From JACKHA01 sp041401985 (lineage in GTDB: Bacteria; Planctomycetota; Phycisphaerae; Phycisphaerales; UBA1924), in NCBI GenBank assembly GCA_041401985.1, contig JAWKTE010000009.1, positions 1 to 64,000 of the forward strand: DNA of 64,000 bases. The letters run 5' to 3'. The notes under the pieces were generated by a model. It was not told the origin of the DNA and did not search any database. It was given only the letters and a program-made list of their open reading frames with translations. This document shows positions 44,892 through 54,174 of the stretch, in pieces (position 1 is the stretch's first letter; every line of letters starts with the position of its first letter). Both the position numbers and the translations under genes were made by a program.

Positions 44892-47408
44892 ATGAATCGC
44901 AACATCGCCTGCCTCTCCGTCCTGGCCCTCGCACTCGCCGCCGGCGGCACCGCCTCGGCCGCCGACATGCCCGCCGGCGCGGGCCTCCACGTCAACCCCT
45001 CCTCGCAGGGCGTCACCATCCAACTCAATGACGGACGCGTCGTGCACTCAACCGCCAACGCCGTCGCCAACGCACGCGTCATCGAGGGCGCCGGCGTCAC
45101 CGTCGTGACCTGGGACGAGATCGACGCACAGGGCGCATCCCAGGGCTACTACGCCCTGGCCCGCGGCGGCGAGTTCAGCCGCGTCGTCCGCAACTGGACC
45201 ACCATCGGCACCCAGTTCGCCTCCTTCGATCCGCTCGTCGGCACGCCCGTCGTCCCCGCCGAACTCCGCGCGGGCCAGAACGACTCCGGCCCGGCGGCCT
45301 ACATCGTCCAGTTCGTCGTGCCCCCGGCCGAGGAGTTCATCCACGCCGTCGAGGCCGCCGGTGCCCGCGTCGGCATGACCCTCCACGACAACGCACGCAT
45401 CGTCGTCATGGACCCCGCCGCCGCCGCCCAGGTCGCCCGGATGCCCTTCGTCCGCTGGATGGGCGAGAACCACATCGCGTACAAGATGGAGATCCCGCTG
45501 GTCGCCGGCGTCCTGGGCACCGCCCCGCTGGCCGAGCAGCAGCTCTACTCCATCATGGTCGTCGCCCGAGGCGCCGACACGACCAACGCCGCCGTCGCCG
45601 CCCTCCAGCAGAGCGGCGCCGAGGCCTCCCACATCGACCCCGACACCGGCCGCGTCGAGGCCACCCTCACCCCCGCACAGCTCCGCGCCGTCGCCGAGTC
45701 CCCCTACGTCCTGTACATCGACCGCCGCGGCGAACTCGAGTACGACATGGACGTCATGCGACAGTTCTCCGGCGCCGACTACATCGAGACCCAGGGCGGC
45801 TACAACGGCTCCGGCGTCAACGGCGAGGCCGCCGACTCCGGCCTGCTCGCGACCCACCAGTTCTTCAACGCACCCGGCCTCGGCGGCGCGCCCACCCTCA
45901 GCCCCATCGTCCGCGCCGGCGGCTCAAACGCCGGATCCTCCCACGGCACCGCCGTCTACTCCATCTGCTTCGCCGACGGCAATCCGACCCCCGCCGCACG
46001 CGGCCACCTCCCGCTCGCCCAGGGCTACTTCTCCCACGCCAACTACCTCCGCGGCTCGGGCTCCGGGACCACCCGCTACAACCACACCGCCGGCAGCGTC
46101 GGTCTGGAGATCGTCTTCCAGACCAACTCCACCGGCGACCCCCGCACCTTCCTCTACACCTCCATCTCCGCCGACACCGACACCCTGCTCTTCGACCACG
46201 ACTTCCTCATGTGCCAGTCGATGTCCAACGCCGGGCTCATCCAGGATGTCCGCCCGCAGGCATGGGCCAAGAACATGGTCTCCGTCGGCGGCATCTCCCA
46301 CAGCAACTCGCTCGATCGCGGCACGCACCGCTCGTCGGGCTCCACCGGCCCGGGCCAGGACGGACGCATCAAGCCCGACCTCGCCTCCTTCTATGACAAC
46401 GTGCTCGCCGCCTCCAGCAGCAGCACCACCGCCACAACCCAGTTCTCCGGCACCTCGTCCGCCACCCCCACCCAGTGCTCCACCATCGGCCTCATCTTCG
46501 AGATGTGGGGCGACGGCATCTTCGGCAACAGCGTCACCGGCACCTCCGTCTTCGCCGACCGCTGCCACGCCATCACCGCCAAGGCCCTGGCCATCAACAC
46601 CGCCTTCCAGTACAACTGGCTCGGCGGCACCTCCGCCAACTCCAACATGTGGCGCATCCGCCAGGGCTGGGGCATGGCCGACACCCGCCGCCTCTACGAC
46701 TACCGCAACAACATCTTCATCGTCGACGGCGACGACCCCGTCACCCCCCTCGGCAGCAACGCCTACTGCGTCAACGTCGCCACCGGCGAGCCCACCCTCA
46801 AGGTCACCATGGTCTACCCCGACCCCGCCGGCAACCCCGCCAACCAGTCCCAGCACCGCGTCAACGACCTCTCACTCCGCGTCACCGACCCCAACGGAAT
46901 CGTCTACTACGGCAACGTCGGACTCTGGGGCGGCGGCAGCACCCCCAACAACTCCGGCGGCCTCTGGTCAACCCCCGGCGGCGCGCCCAACACCAAGGAC
47001 ACCGTCGAGAACGTCTTCATCCAGAACCCCGTCGCCGGCGACTGGACCATCGAGGTCCTCGGCGATGAGATCACCGTCGACGGCTACCCCGCCATGCTCG
47101 GCGGCACCAGCGCCCTCGACGCCCACTACGCCGTCGTCGCAACCGGCGCCGTCGCCTGCAGCAGCGCCTGCGCCCCGGACCTCACCACCGGCGCCATCGC
47201 CGGCCAGCCCGGATACGGCGTGCCCAACGGCGTGCTCAACAACGACGACTTCTTCTACTACCTCGCCCAGTTCGCCGCCGGCAACGTGGCCGTCGCCGAT
47301 CTGACGACCGGCGCCATCGCCGGCCAGCCCGGTTACGGCGTCCCGAACGGCATCATCAACAACGACGACTTCTTCTACTACCTGGCCATCTTCGCCGCCG
47401 GCTGCTGA
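44892..47408 (+). CDS. Secreted subtilisin-like serine protease with GC-type dockerin
   Basis: The 838-residue protein has a signal peptide (1-23), a long pro-region (to about 285) and an S8 peptidase domain with catalytic D315 (AADSG), H351 (SSHGTAVYS) and S522 (FSGTSSATP). After it comes a jelly-roll domain (about 625-750, with LSLRVTDPNG and DWTIEVLGD) like those of KP-43-type subtilases, then two dockerin-like repeats ending in Gly-Cys. It is probably exported, matured by prodomain removal and displayed on the cell surface, where it degrades proteins. The ATG at 44892 has GGAGG upstream and begins the signal peptide. A terminator follows at 47461. Confidence 0.92.
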   Translation: MNRNIACLSVLALALAAGGTASAADMPAGAGLHVNPSSQGVTIQLNDGRVVHSTANAVANARVIEGAGVTVVTWDEIDAQGASQGYYALARGGEFSRVVRNWTTIGTQFASFDPLVGTPVVPAELRAGQNDSGPAAYIVQFVVPPAEEFIHAVEAAGARVGMTLHDNARIVVMDPAAAAQVARMPFVRWMGENHIAYKMEIPLVAGVLGTAPLAEQQLYSIMVVARGADTTNAAVAALQQSGAEASHIDPDTGRVEATLTPAQLRAVAESPYVLYIDRRGELEYDMDVMRQFSGADYIETQGGYNGSGVNGEAADSGLLATHQFFNAPGLGGAPTLSPIVRAGGSNAGSSHGTAVYSICFADGNPTPAARGHLPLAQGYFSHANYLRGSGSGTTRYNHTAGSVGLEIVFQTNSTGDPRTFLYTSISADTDTLLFDHDFLMCQSMSNAGLIQDVRPQAWAKNMVSVGGISHSNSLDRGTHRSSGSTGPGQDGRIKPDLASFYDNVLAASSSSTTATTQFSGTSSATPTQCSTIGLIFEMWGDGIFGNSVTGTSVFADRCHAITAKALAINTAFQYNWLGGTSANSNMWRIRQGWGMADTRRLYDYRNNIFIVDGDDPVTPLGSNAYCVNVATGEPTLKVTMVYPDPAGNPANQSQHRVNDLSLRVTDPNGIVYYGNVGLWGGGSTPNNSGGLWSTPGGAPNTKDTVENVFIQNPVAGDWTIEVLGDEITVDGYPAMLGGTSALDAHYAVVATGAVACSSACAPDLTTGAIAGQPGYGVPNGVLNNDDFFYYLAQFAAGNVAVADLTTGAIAGQPGYGVPNGIINNDDFFYYLAIFAAGC

Positions 47409-47460
47409 TCCAATCCCGCCCGGGCCGCCCGCCCGGGCCAAGGACCGAGAACCCTCCATT

Positions 47461-47491
47461 CGCCCGCGTCCGACGACGCGGGCGTTTCTTT
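47461..47491 (+). terminator. Rho-independent terminator
   Basis: CGCCCGCGTC (47461-47470) pairs perfectly with GACGCGGGCG (47475-47484) around CGAC and is followed by TTTCTTT. It separates the subtilase and nuclease genes. Confidence 0.85.
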
Positions 47492-47603
47492 GCAATAATG
47501 ACCGGCTCCGACGCCACGCCGAGCCGCGCCCAAGCGCGGTACGCGCGCCGCCGGAGCCCCCGATCCGAGAGCCCGGGACCACCCCGTAGCGAGGAAGAGA
47601 GAC

Positions 47604-49043
47604 ATGGCCCCCACTTCGTCCACGCGTGTGTCCTGCGCCGCCGCGCTGCTCGCAACCTGCGGCGTCGCCTCCGCCCAGTGGAACCCCGTCGCCGCGCAGT
47701 GGCTCAAGTCCGACGCCACCGACCTCCGCGTCATGACCTGGAACATCCAGGACGGCATCTGCCGCACCGCCAACAAGACAAACTCCTTCGGCTCCAACTG
47801 GAACGCCATCGCGCGCGTCATCGCCTCCTTCGAGCCAGACGTGCTGATCCTCCAGGAAACCGGCGACAACTCCGGCAACGGCACCGGTTCCGGCGTCGAT
47901 TCCGTCGCCCAACTCACAACCGTCTGCGAACTCCTGATCCACGGCGGCGCCGACCCGTTCCTGGGCGGAACCGTCGGCTCCTACGTCCAGCAGTTCGTCC
48001 CCGCCTACGACCTGCCCTACGTCTTCGTCTCCGCGTCGCACGACGGCTTCAACCGCAACGTCATCCTCTCACGCTACCCCTTCGCCGACCTCAACGGCGA
48101 CACCAGGGCCGAGTACTCCGACACCCCGCCCATCTTCGCCGACGCCTGGGCCCCAGGCCCCAACGGCGGCATCCGAGGCTACATGTTCGCCGAGATCGAC
48201 CTGCCCCCCCAGTACGCCGGCGACGTGGTCATCGGCAACGGGCACCTCAAGGCCGGCGGCACCTCCAGCGACATGCAGCAGCGCGTCACCGCCGCGCAGA
48301 ACGTCTCCTACCTCATCCGCTACTGGTACAACGGCAACGGTGGCCCCGTCCCCGATCCCAACGGCAAAGTCTTCGACACCCCCGCCGCCACCATGGTCCT
48401 CGACCAGAACACACCCGTCATCTGGGGCGGCGACTGGAACGAGGACGAGAACTCAACCCCCTCCACCCGCGGCCCCGCGTCCTGGATGGTCGCCGGAGGC
48501 GTCGTCGGCGGATCCTCGGACGGCGTCGACCGCGACGGCACCGACGCGACCTTCGACGCCGCCGTCGAGTTCTTCACCGGCTCCCGCGTCACACAGTCCA
48601 GCAGCAAACTCGACTACCAGGCCCACCAGGACTCCGTCGCCTCCGTCCGGCGCGCCCACATCTTCGATTCCACCAGGACCCCGGCCGTCTCGCTCCCGCC
48701 GCCCTGCACCACCTTCCCCGTCTCGCCCGGCAACATCACACCCATCGCGGCCGACCACCGCCCCGTCATCGTCGACTACATCCTCCCGCTCGCCATGACC
48801 GCCTGCCCCGCCGACCTGACCACCAGCGCCATCCCGGGCCAGCCGGGCTACGGCGTGCCCGACGGAATCCTCAACAACAACGACTTCTTCTACTACCTCA
48901 ACGAGTTCGCCGCCGGCAACCTCGCCGTCGCCGACCTCACCACCGGCGCCGTCCAGGGCCAGCCCGGCTACGGCGTGCCCAACGGCATCCTCGACAACAA
49001 CGACTTCTTCTACTACCTCGCCATCTTCGCCGCCGGCTGCTGA
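47604..49043 (+). CDS. Secreted endonuclease/exonuclease/phosphatase-family protein with GC-type dockerin
   Basis: The 479-residue protein has a signal peptide (1-25) and an EEP (DNase I-like) domain with the full residue set: N47 in MTWNIQDG, E85 in ILQETG, H214 in NGHLKAG, D277 and N279 in GGDWNED, and D384-H385 in AADHRPV. Two dockerin-like repeats (about 405-479) end in Gly-Cys. It probably cuts nucleic acids or phosphoesters at the cell surface, for example to obtain phosphate. It follows the subtilase gene in the same direction after a terminator, so it has its own promoter. Confidence 0.9.
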   Translation: MAPTSSTRVSCAAALLATCGVASAQWNPVAAQWLKSDATDLRVMTWNIQDGICRTANKTNSFGSNWNAIARVIASFEPDVLILQETGDNSGNGTGSGVDSVAQLTTVCELLIHGGADPFLGGTVGSYVQQFVPAYDLPYVFVSASHDGFNRNVILSRYPFADLNGDTRAEYSDTPPIFADAWAPGPNGGIRGYMFAEIDLPPQYAGDVVIGNGHLKAGGTSSDMQQRVTAAQNVSYLIRYWYNGNGGPVPDPNGKVFDTPAATMVLDQNTPVIWGGDWNEDENSTPSTRGPASWMVAGGVVGGSSDGVDRDGTDATFDAAVEFFTGSRVTQSSSKLDYQAHQDSVASVRRAHIFDSTRTPAVSLPPPCTTFPVSPGNITPIAADHRPVIVDYILPLAMTACPADLTTSAIPGQPGYGVPDGILNNNDFFYYLNEFAAGNLAVADLTTGAVQGQPGYGVPNGILDNNDFFYYLAIFAAGC

Positions 49044-49098
49044 GCCGCCGCGCCATCACACCGAACCGATCGCCCCGCCCGCGCGATACACTGCGCCC

Positions 49099-50901
49099 AT
49101 GCGCCCCGCCACCGTTCTCTGCGTGCTGCTGCTGGCCGTCCTCGCGGGCGTCCCGCTCCTGCTCGGCGGCGCAGCCGAACGCGAGCAGCCCGGCGATCGC
49201 CGCCTCATCATCGTCACCCCCCACGTCCAGCAGATCCGCACCGAGTTCGCCCGCGCCTTCCGCGACTGGCACGCTCGCCAGTACCCGAGCGACCCGCCCG
49301 TCTACGTCGACTTCCGCTCCCCCGGCGGCACGAGCGAGATTATCCGCGTCCTCCAGGCCCAGTACAACGCCGCCATCGCCGCCGGTCGAATCGCACCCGA
49401 CGGCTCCTGCGAGCCCGGCACCATCGGCTACGACCTCATGTTCGGCGGCGGCACCTACGACCACGGGCGTCTCGCCGCCGGCGAGGGCGTCCGCGTCGCG
49501 CCCTCCGAAGGCGCCGACCCCGTCGCCCTGCCCATGTCCGTCCCCGCAGGCTTCTCGCAGGCCCAGCTCGACGCCTGGTTCCCCGTCCGCACGATCGGCA
49601 CCCAGCCGCTCGTCCACGAAGACCAACGCTGGATCGGCACCGCCCTCTCCTCCTTCGGCATCGTCTACAACCGCCCCCTCGTCCGCGACCTGCTCGGCAA
49701 AGACCACATCGAGACCTTCGACGACCTGGCCGACCCACGCCTCTTCGGCTGGGTCGCAATCGCCGACCCACGCCAGTCCGGCTCGCTCTCCACAACGCTC
49801 GACTCCATCCTCTCCAAATACGGCTGGGACGACGGCTGGGCCCTGCTCCGCCGCATCGCCGCCAACTCACGCTCCTTCGTCGCCTCCTCCGCCCGCCCGC
49901 CGCTCGACGTCTCGCAGGGCGAAGCCGCCGCCGCCCTCGCCATCGACTTCTACGGGCGCGCCCAGGGCCAAGCCATCCTCGCACCCGGCCAGTCGCCCGA
50001 CGACGGCCGCGTCGGCTACGTCGATCCACCCGGCGCCACATACATCGACCCCGACCCAATCTCCATCCTCCGCGGCGGCCCCGAACCCGAACTCGCCCAT
50101 CGCTTCATCGAGTTCGTCATGTCCCGCGAAGGCCAAGCCCTCTGGAACTTCCGCTCCCACCGCACCCTCGCCGCCAATCCCGACCTCCCACGCCCACCCT
50201 CGGTCGATGGCACCCCCGCCGGCTCTCCCCTTGGCCCGGTCGAGTACGAACTCCGCCGCCTGCCCATCCTCCCCGCCATGTACGACGCCCAGACTGGCGA
50301 CCTCGCCTACATGATCGACACCATCAACCCCTACGACATCGCCAGCGACGCCGCGCCCCGCGGCTGGCGCTCCGCCATCGGCCCCATGATGGGCGCGTTC
50401 GCCATCGACTCGCCCGACGACGTCCGCGCCGCGTGGCAGGCCCTGAGCCGTGTCCGCTCCGACCCCGACGCCCCTGCAACGCTCATCGCCGCGATGGAGG
50501 CCCGCTTCGACGCCATGCCCACCGGCTCGCAGGTCCGAACCACCTACGAGTCCATCTTCGGCATCGCCCGCCCCGGTGCCGACGCCGCCTGGCCCGCCGA
50601 CGACCGGGGCCAGCCCCTGCCCCTCGCCCAGACCTTCCCCGACCTGGCCCCGTGGGACGCCTTCCAGGACTTCACCCCCGACACCTACCGCGCCGTCCGA
50701 GCCACATGGCGGAACCCGACCTGGGCCGCACGCCTCCAGGTCGTCTACACCCAGGTCTTCCGCGAGAACTACGCCGCACTGGTCGATATGGAACGACAGT
50801 GGCGCAACACCGGCTCGCCCGCCACCGGCCTGCCCCCCGCCGCCGGAACGCCCGCGAGCCCCACGGAGGCCGGAGATGGGACGAGTCAGCGTGGCCCTTG
50901 A
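49099..50901 (+). CDS. Extracellular solute-binding protein (ABC transporter type), orphan
   Basis: The 600-residue protein has an N-terminal hydrophobic signal (about 5-24) with no clear lipobox and an iron(III)/putrescine-type solute-binding fold: RRLIIVTPHVQQIRTEFARAF, SSFGIVYNRP, FDDLADPRLFGWVAIADPRQ and FIEFVMSREGQALW. Binding proteins normally serve an ABC permease, but no permease or ATPase gene is adjacent. It is longer than typical members because of an added C-terminal part (about 400-600). The last 26 bp overlap the pyruvate kinase start, so the two are translationally coupled. Confidence 0.8.
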   Translation: MRPATVLCVLLLAVLAGVPLLLGGAAEREQPGDRRLIIVTPHVQQIRTEFARAFRDWHARQYPSDPPVYVDFRSPGGTSEIIRVLQAQYNAAIAAGRIAPDGSCEPGTIGYDLMFGGGTYDHGRLAAGEGVRVAPSEGADPVALPMSVPAGFSQAQLDAWFPVRTIGTQPLVHEDQRWIGTALSSFGIVYNRPLVRDLLGKDHIETFDDLADPRLFGWVAIADPRQSGSLSTTLDSILSKYGWDDGWALLRRIAANSRSFVASSARPPLDVSQGEAAAALAIDFYGRAQGQAILAPGQSPDDGRVGYVDPPGATYIDPDPISILRGGPEPELAHRFIEFVMSREGQALWNFRSHRTLAANPDLPRPPSVDGTPAGSPLGPVEYELRRLPILPAMYDAQTGDLAYMIDTINPYDIASDAAPRGWRSAIGPMMGAFAIDSPDDVRAAWQALSRVRSDPDAPATLIAAMEARFDAMPTGSQVRTTYESIFGIARPGADAAWPADDRGQPLPLAQTFPDLAPWDAFQDFTPDTYRAVRATWRNPTWAARLQVVYTQVFRENYAALVDMERQWRNTGSPATGLPPAAGTPASPTEAGDGTSQRGP

Positions 50902-52552
50902 GAAGCCCCAACAACCCCGAACCCCATCCGCCCCCACGCCCATGGGCCCCACCCGCGTCTCCCGCACCCGCATCGTCGCCACCATCGGACCTGCCAGCGA
51001 CTCGCCCGCCATGGTCGAGCGCCTCATCAACGCCGGCGTCAACATCTTCCGCTTCAACTTCTCCCACGGCACGCTCGACGACCACGCACGCCGCCTCGCC
51101 ACCGTCCGCGCCGTCGCCCAGCGCATGGGCCGACCCGTCGGCTGCCTCGGCGACCTCCAGGGCCCCAAGATCCGCGTCGGCAAGATCGGCTCGGGCTTCC
51201 GCCCCGAAGGCCCCGGCGTCGAACTCGCCGCCGGCGATGAGGTCGTCATCGACCCCGACGCCACCGACGCCGCGGTCGAAGCACTCGACAACGCCGCCGC
51301 GTCAAACGATGCCCACGCCGTTGCCGCTCCAGACGCCCAGCCCCGTCGCCTCATCACCCTCCCCACCGACTACGAACCCATCGGACGCGAGGTCCTCCCC
51401 GGCCATCGCGTGCTCATCAACGACGGCAACATCCGCATGCTCGCCGTCGAGGGCGACGATCGCCGCCTCCGCTGCTCCGTCACCGTTGGCGGCCTGGTCA
51501 CAAGCCGCAAGGGCATCAACCTCCCCGACTCACGCCTCTCCGCGCCCGCCATCACCGAAGACGACTGGGACTGCGTCGAGTTCGCCGTCAACCACGGCCT
51601 GGACTTCCTCGCCCTCTCCTTCGTCCGCAACGCCGCCGAGGTCGAACTCCTCAAGGACCGCCTCGCCGGCATGTGCCCCGCCGACCGCAGCCAATCCGAG
51701 AGCGTCCTCGGCTCGGGCACGCCGTCGTACATCCCCGTCATCGCCAAGATCGAGAAGCCCGAGGCCCTGGCGAACCTGGACGCCATCGTCGACGCCGCCG
51801 ACGGCATCATGGTCGCGCGCGGCGACCTCGGCGTTGAGATGGACATCGCCCAGGTCCCCGTCGCCCAGAAGCGCATCCTCGACGCCTGCGACCGCTGGGG
51901 CAAGCCCAGCATCGTCGCCACCCAGATGCTCGAGACCATGATCGACGCCGCCACGCCGACGCGCGCCGAGGCCAGCGACGTGGCCAACGCCATCTTCGAC
52001 GGCGCGGGCGCCGTCATGCTCTCGGCCGAGACCGCCACCGGCAAGCACCCCGTGCTCGTCGTCGAGACCATGTCCCGCATCATCCAGGCCGCCGAGGCCC
52101 GCATCGACGAGACCCCCATGCGGGCCGACCCGCCCGCCGTCCTCCAGGAACGCCGCTACTTCACCGCCGCACTGGCCCACGGCGCCTGGCACGTCGCACG
52201 CGACGTCGGCGCCGTCGCCGTCGCCTGCTGGAGCGAGAACGGCGGCACCGCACGCTACCTCAGCCAGAACGACTTCCGCGTCCCCATCGTCGCCTACTCC
52301 TCCAACCCACGCGCCACCCGGCGCATGTCCCTGCTCCGCGGCGTCACGCCCATCCACGCCCCCCCGCCCGCCTCCGGCCGCCTCTCCGACTGGGGCGACC
52401 GCGTCGAGGCCGACCTGCTCGCCGCCGGACTCGTCCGCCCGAACGACGCCGTCGTGCTCCTGGCGGGCAAGCCCCTGGGCCGCGTGTACTCGACCAGCAC
52501 CCTCGCGGTCCACCGCATCGGCAGCCCCACCGGCGGATACCGGACGATCTGA
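50876..52552 (+). CDS. pyk: Pyruvate kinase
   Basis: The 558-residue enzyme makes pyruvate and ATP from phosphoenolpyruvate and ADP. Visible motifs are TRIVATIGPASDSPAMVERL with NFSHG, GDLQGPKIRVGKIG, the catalytic IAKIEKPEAL, MVARGDLGVEM and ATQMLETMIDAATPTRAEASD. A C-terminal domain contains AVACWSENGGTARYLS. An insertion around residues 125-160 makes it longer than most. The ATG at 50876 has GGAGG 6 nt upstream and overlaps the preceding gene by 26 bp; ATG 50942 is an alternative start. A cluster of palindromes follows the stop. Confidence 0.95.
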   Translation: MGRVSVALEKPQQPRTPSAPTPMGPTRVSRTRIVATIGPASDSPAMVERLINAGVNIFRFNFSHGTLDDHARRLATVRAVAQRMGRPVGCLGDLQGPKIRVGKIGSGFRPEGPGVELAAGDEVVIDPDATDAAVEALDNAAASNDAHAVAAPDAQPRRLITLPTDYEPIGREVLPGHRVLINDGNIRMLAVEGDDRRLRCSVTVGGLVTSRKGINLPDSRLSAPAITEDDWDCVEFAVNHGLDFLALSFVRNAAEVELLKDRLAGMCPADRSQSESVLGSGTPSYIPVIAKIEKPEALANLDAIVDAADGIMVARGDLGVEMDIAQVPVAQKRILDACDRWGKPSIVATQMLETMIDAATPTRAEASDVANAIFDGAGAVMLSAETATGKHPVLVVETMSRIIQAAEARIDETPMRADPPAVLQERRYFTAALAHGAWHVARDVGAVAVACWSENGGTARYLSQNDFRVPIVAYSSNPRATRRMSLLRGVTPIHAPPPASGRLSDWGDRVEADLLAAGLVRPNDAVVLLAGKPLGRVYSTSTLAVHRIGSPTGGYRTI

Positions 52553-52592
52553 CCCCACGCCATCCGACCCCGCCCACCGTGCCGCGCCCCAA

Positions 52593-52837
52593 TGTGCCAC
52601 CGAGACACGCCGGCTTTGCGGCGTTTCTCGGTGCCGATCAACAAGAAAGCGCTCGCCGTGCCACCGACCTGCGCAGTCCGCGGAGCAGGTCGGTGCCGAT
52701 CAACCCCCAGCGCGTTGGTCAGGTGTGCCACGACTTTCGGGGCTCTGGCCGAAGGTCGTGCCGATCAACCCAGCACCCCCGACCCACTGTGCCGCCGAGA
52801 CACGCCGGCTCCGCGGCGTTTCTCGGTGCCGATCAAC
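52593..52837 (+). repeat. Cluster of four dispersed palindromes after pyk
   Basis: Four elements of 47-50 nt lie at 52593-52642, 52658-52704, 52723-52769 and 52788-52837. All begin with (T)GTGCC, end with GTGCCGATCAAC and hold a stem of their own between. Copies 1 and 4 share the CCGAGACACGCCGGC stem, copy 2 has ACCGACCTGC and copy 3 has CGACTTTCGG. All four have the same orientation. A fifth copy, nearly identical to copy 2, lies inside metH at 18486. The remaining parts of the 396-bp spacer hold no gene. Confidence 0.88.
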
Positions 52838-52948
52838 AGCCATCGCCACGATCACGATTGTGCGCGCAATCGCATTTCATAACACACCGGCGCGCGCCAA
52901 TTCCTGCCCATAACCCACCCACCCCTTGAATCCCAACCCCCGCACCGC

Positions 52949-54088
52949 ATGATCCCCATCATGCCCCCGCGCTTCCCCCTCCCACCCGAAGACCTCTGGC
53001 CCGAACTCCACGACCGCGACTCCTCCCTCTTCGCCGAACTCCTGGCCGCCTACTTCCACGACACTGCCAACGCCCTCGAACTCGCCCACGCCACCGGCCT
53101 CTCCCTCCGACAACTCGCCACCTGGCGGAACTCCCCCGTGGCCCGCGAGGCCATCGACCAGATCAGGACATTCGAAGAACAACGCGCCCGCGACCTCGCC
53201 GCCCGCGCCGCCTCCGCCGCCGTCGAACGCCTCGTCACCATCCTCGCCGCCAACACCAACACCGAATCCGCCCGCAAAGCCGCCTCGCTCCTCCTGCGCA
53301 TCAGCAACATCACGTCCGCCTCCGCACCCCCTCCCCCGCGTGCGGCGAAGGTGCCCGCGAGGCTCCGCGACACGGGCGGAGGGAGCACGATCAACCCCAC
53401 GCCCCCGCCACTCGATGCCTCGATGCCTCCTGCCTCGATGCCTTCCCCTCCATCATCACCACCACCCAAGCCCTCACCCAACCGCCCCAGCCCCGCCGAC
53501 CTCTCCACCCTCAACCTGCCGAACTTCCGCCCGCACCCCCAGGCACGCCTCGATCGCGTCGACGAGTTCCGCGACGCCAATCTCGGGATCAACGCCGACG
53601 CGGACGGTCGTCTCTCGCTTCCGCAGATGCCTTCGATGCCCCAACCGCCCGACGAGACCAAGTTCAACGGGGACATCGCCGACCGCCTCGACGAACGCAC
53701 CCGACATCCCCTCGCGCGACATGTAGCACCCGCCACGGCCCCGCTGGATGAAGGCACGCCCGGCGCGAACATCGACCCGCGCCCCGATCGCGATCGACCC
53801 GACGGCCTCCCACAGCAGCGAAACGACCATGACGAACGGCATCACGACCAGGCCCAGCGTCGCTCGCGGGAGGGAGGGCCGCGCCAGCGGCTGGAACCAC
53901 CAGACGCCGGCAATGATCGCCAGGCCGAGAAAGACGCCGATCGCCATTCCCCGCAGAATCAGTGGTCCTTGCGTTCGAAACGTCTGCCCCCATCGTCGTG
54001 CGTCGAATCGCCGCGGCTCCACCCACCGCAATCGCACACACCCCTTGTACTCACTCCGCCTGGCCACGCGCACCCTCCCGACACCTGA
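52949..54088 (+). CDS. Helix-turn-helix-like protein with long low-complexity tail
   Basis: Only the first 130 residues look like a real protein. They contain a helical region with a probable helix-turn-helix (ALELAHATGLSLRQLATW) and a charged helix (ARDLAARAASAAVERLVTIL), resembling small DNA-binding phage or transposase-like proteins. From about residue 130 the sequence turns into proline-rich low complexity with CGATGCCT repeats, and from 53474 on it reads antisense through another gene without a stop until 54088. The true C-terminus may be earlier if a frameshift exists. Function unknown. Confidence 0.5.
   Translation: MIPIMPPRFPLPPEDLWPELHDRDSSLFAELLAAYFHDTANALELAHATGLSLRQLATWRNSPVAREAIDQIRTFEEQRARDLAARAASAAVERLVTILAANTNTESARKAASLLLRISNITSASAPPPPRAAKVPARLRDTGGGSTINPTPPPLDASMPPASMPSPPSSPPPKPSPNRPSPADLSTLNLPNFRPHPQARLDRVDEFRDANLGINADADGRLSLPQMPSMPQPPDETKFNGDIADRLDERTRHPLARHVAPATAPLDEGTPGANIDPRPDRDRPDGLPQQRNDHDERHHDQAQRRSREGGPRQRLEPPDAGNDRQAEKDADRHSPQNQWSLRSKRLPPSSCVESPRLHPPQSHTPLVLTPPGHAHPPDT
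53474..54067 (-). CDS. Two-transmembrane protein, antisense to the HTH-like ORF
   Basis: The 197-residue frame has two hydrophobic segments (about 35-55, GMAIGVFLGLAIIAGVWW, and 62-88, LGLVVMPFVMVVSLLWEAVG) and a C-terminal soluble part (ARVDVRAGRAFIQRGRGG). Residue composition is more protein-like than that of the opposite frame. I propose the GTG at 54067, preceded by GGGAGGG. The family is not recognised. It lies wholly within the opposite-strand ORF at 52949-54088. Confidence 0.6.
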   Translation of the reverse strand: MARRSEYKGCVRLRWVEPRRFDARRWGQTFRTQGPLILRGMAIGVFLGLAIIAGVWWFQPLARPSLPRATLGLVVMPFVMVVSLLWEAVGSIAIGARVDVRAGRAFIQRGRGGCYMSREGMSGAFVEAVGDVPVELGLVGRLGHRRHLRKRETTVRVGVDPEIGVAELVDAIEACLGVRAEVRQVEGGEVGGAGAVG

Positions 54089-54174
54089 TTCGGCGCCAGC
54101 CGCGCAACCTTGCAAACCCGACTTCCGCTCCGCGTCCTCCGCTCCCCTCGGCACCCTCCGCGTTCCGCCCCCAA

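Noticed and set aside
52593..52837. CRISPR array
   Set aside because: The spacing is irregular, units are self-complementary with variable centres, and one copy lies in metH; there are no cas genes.
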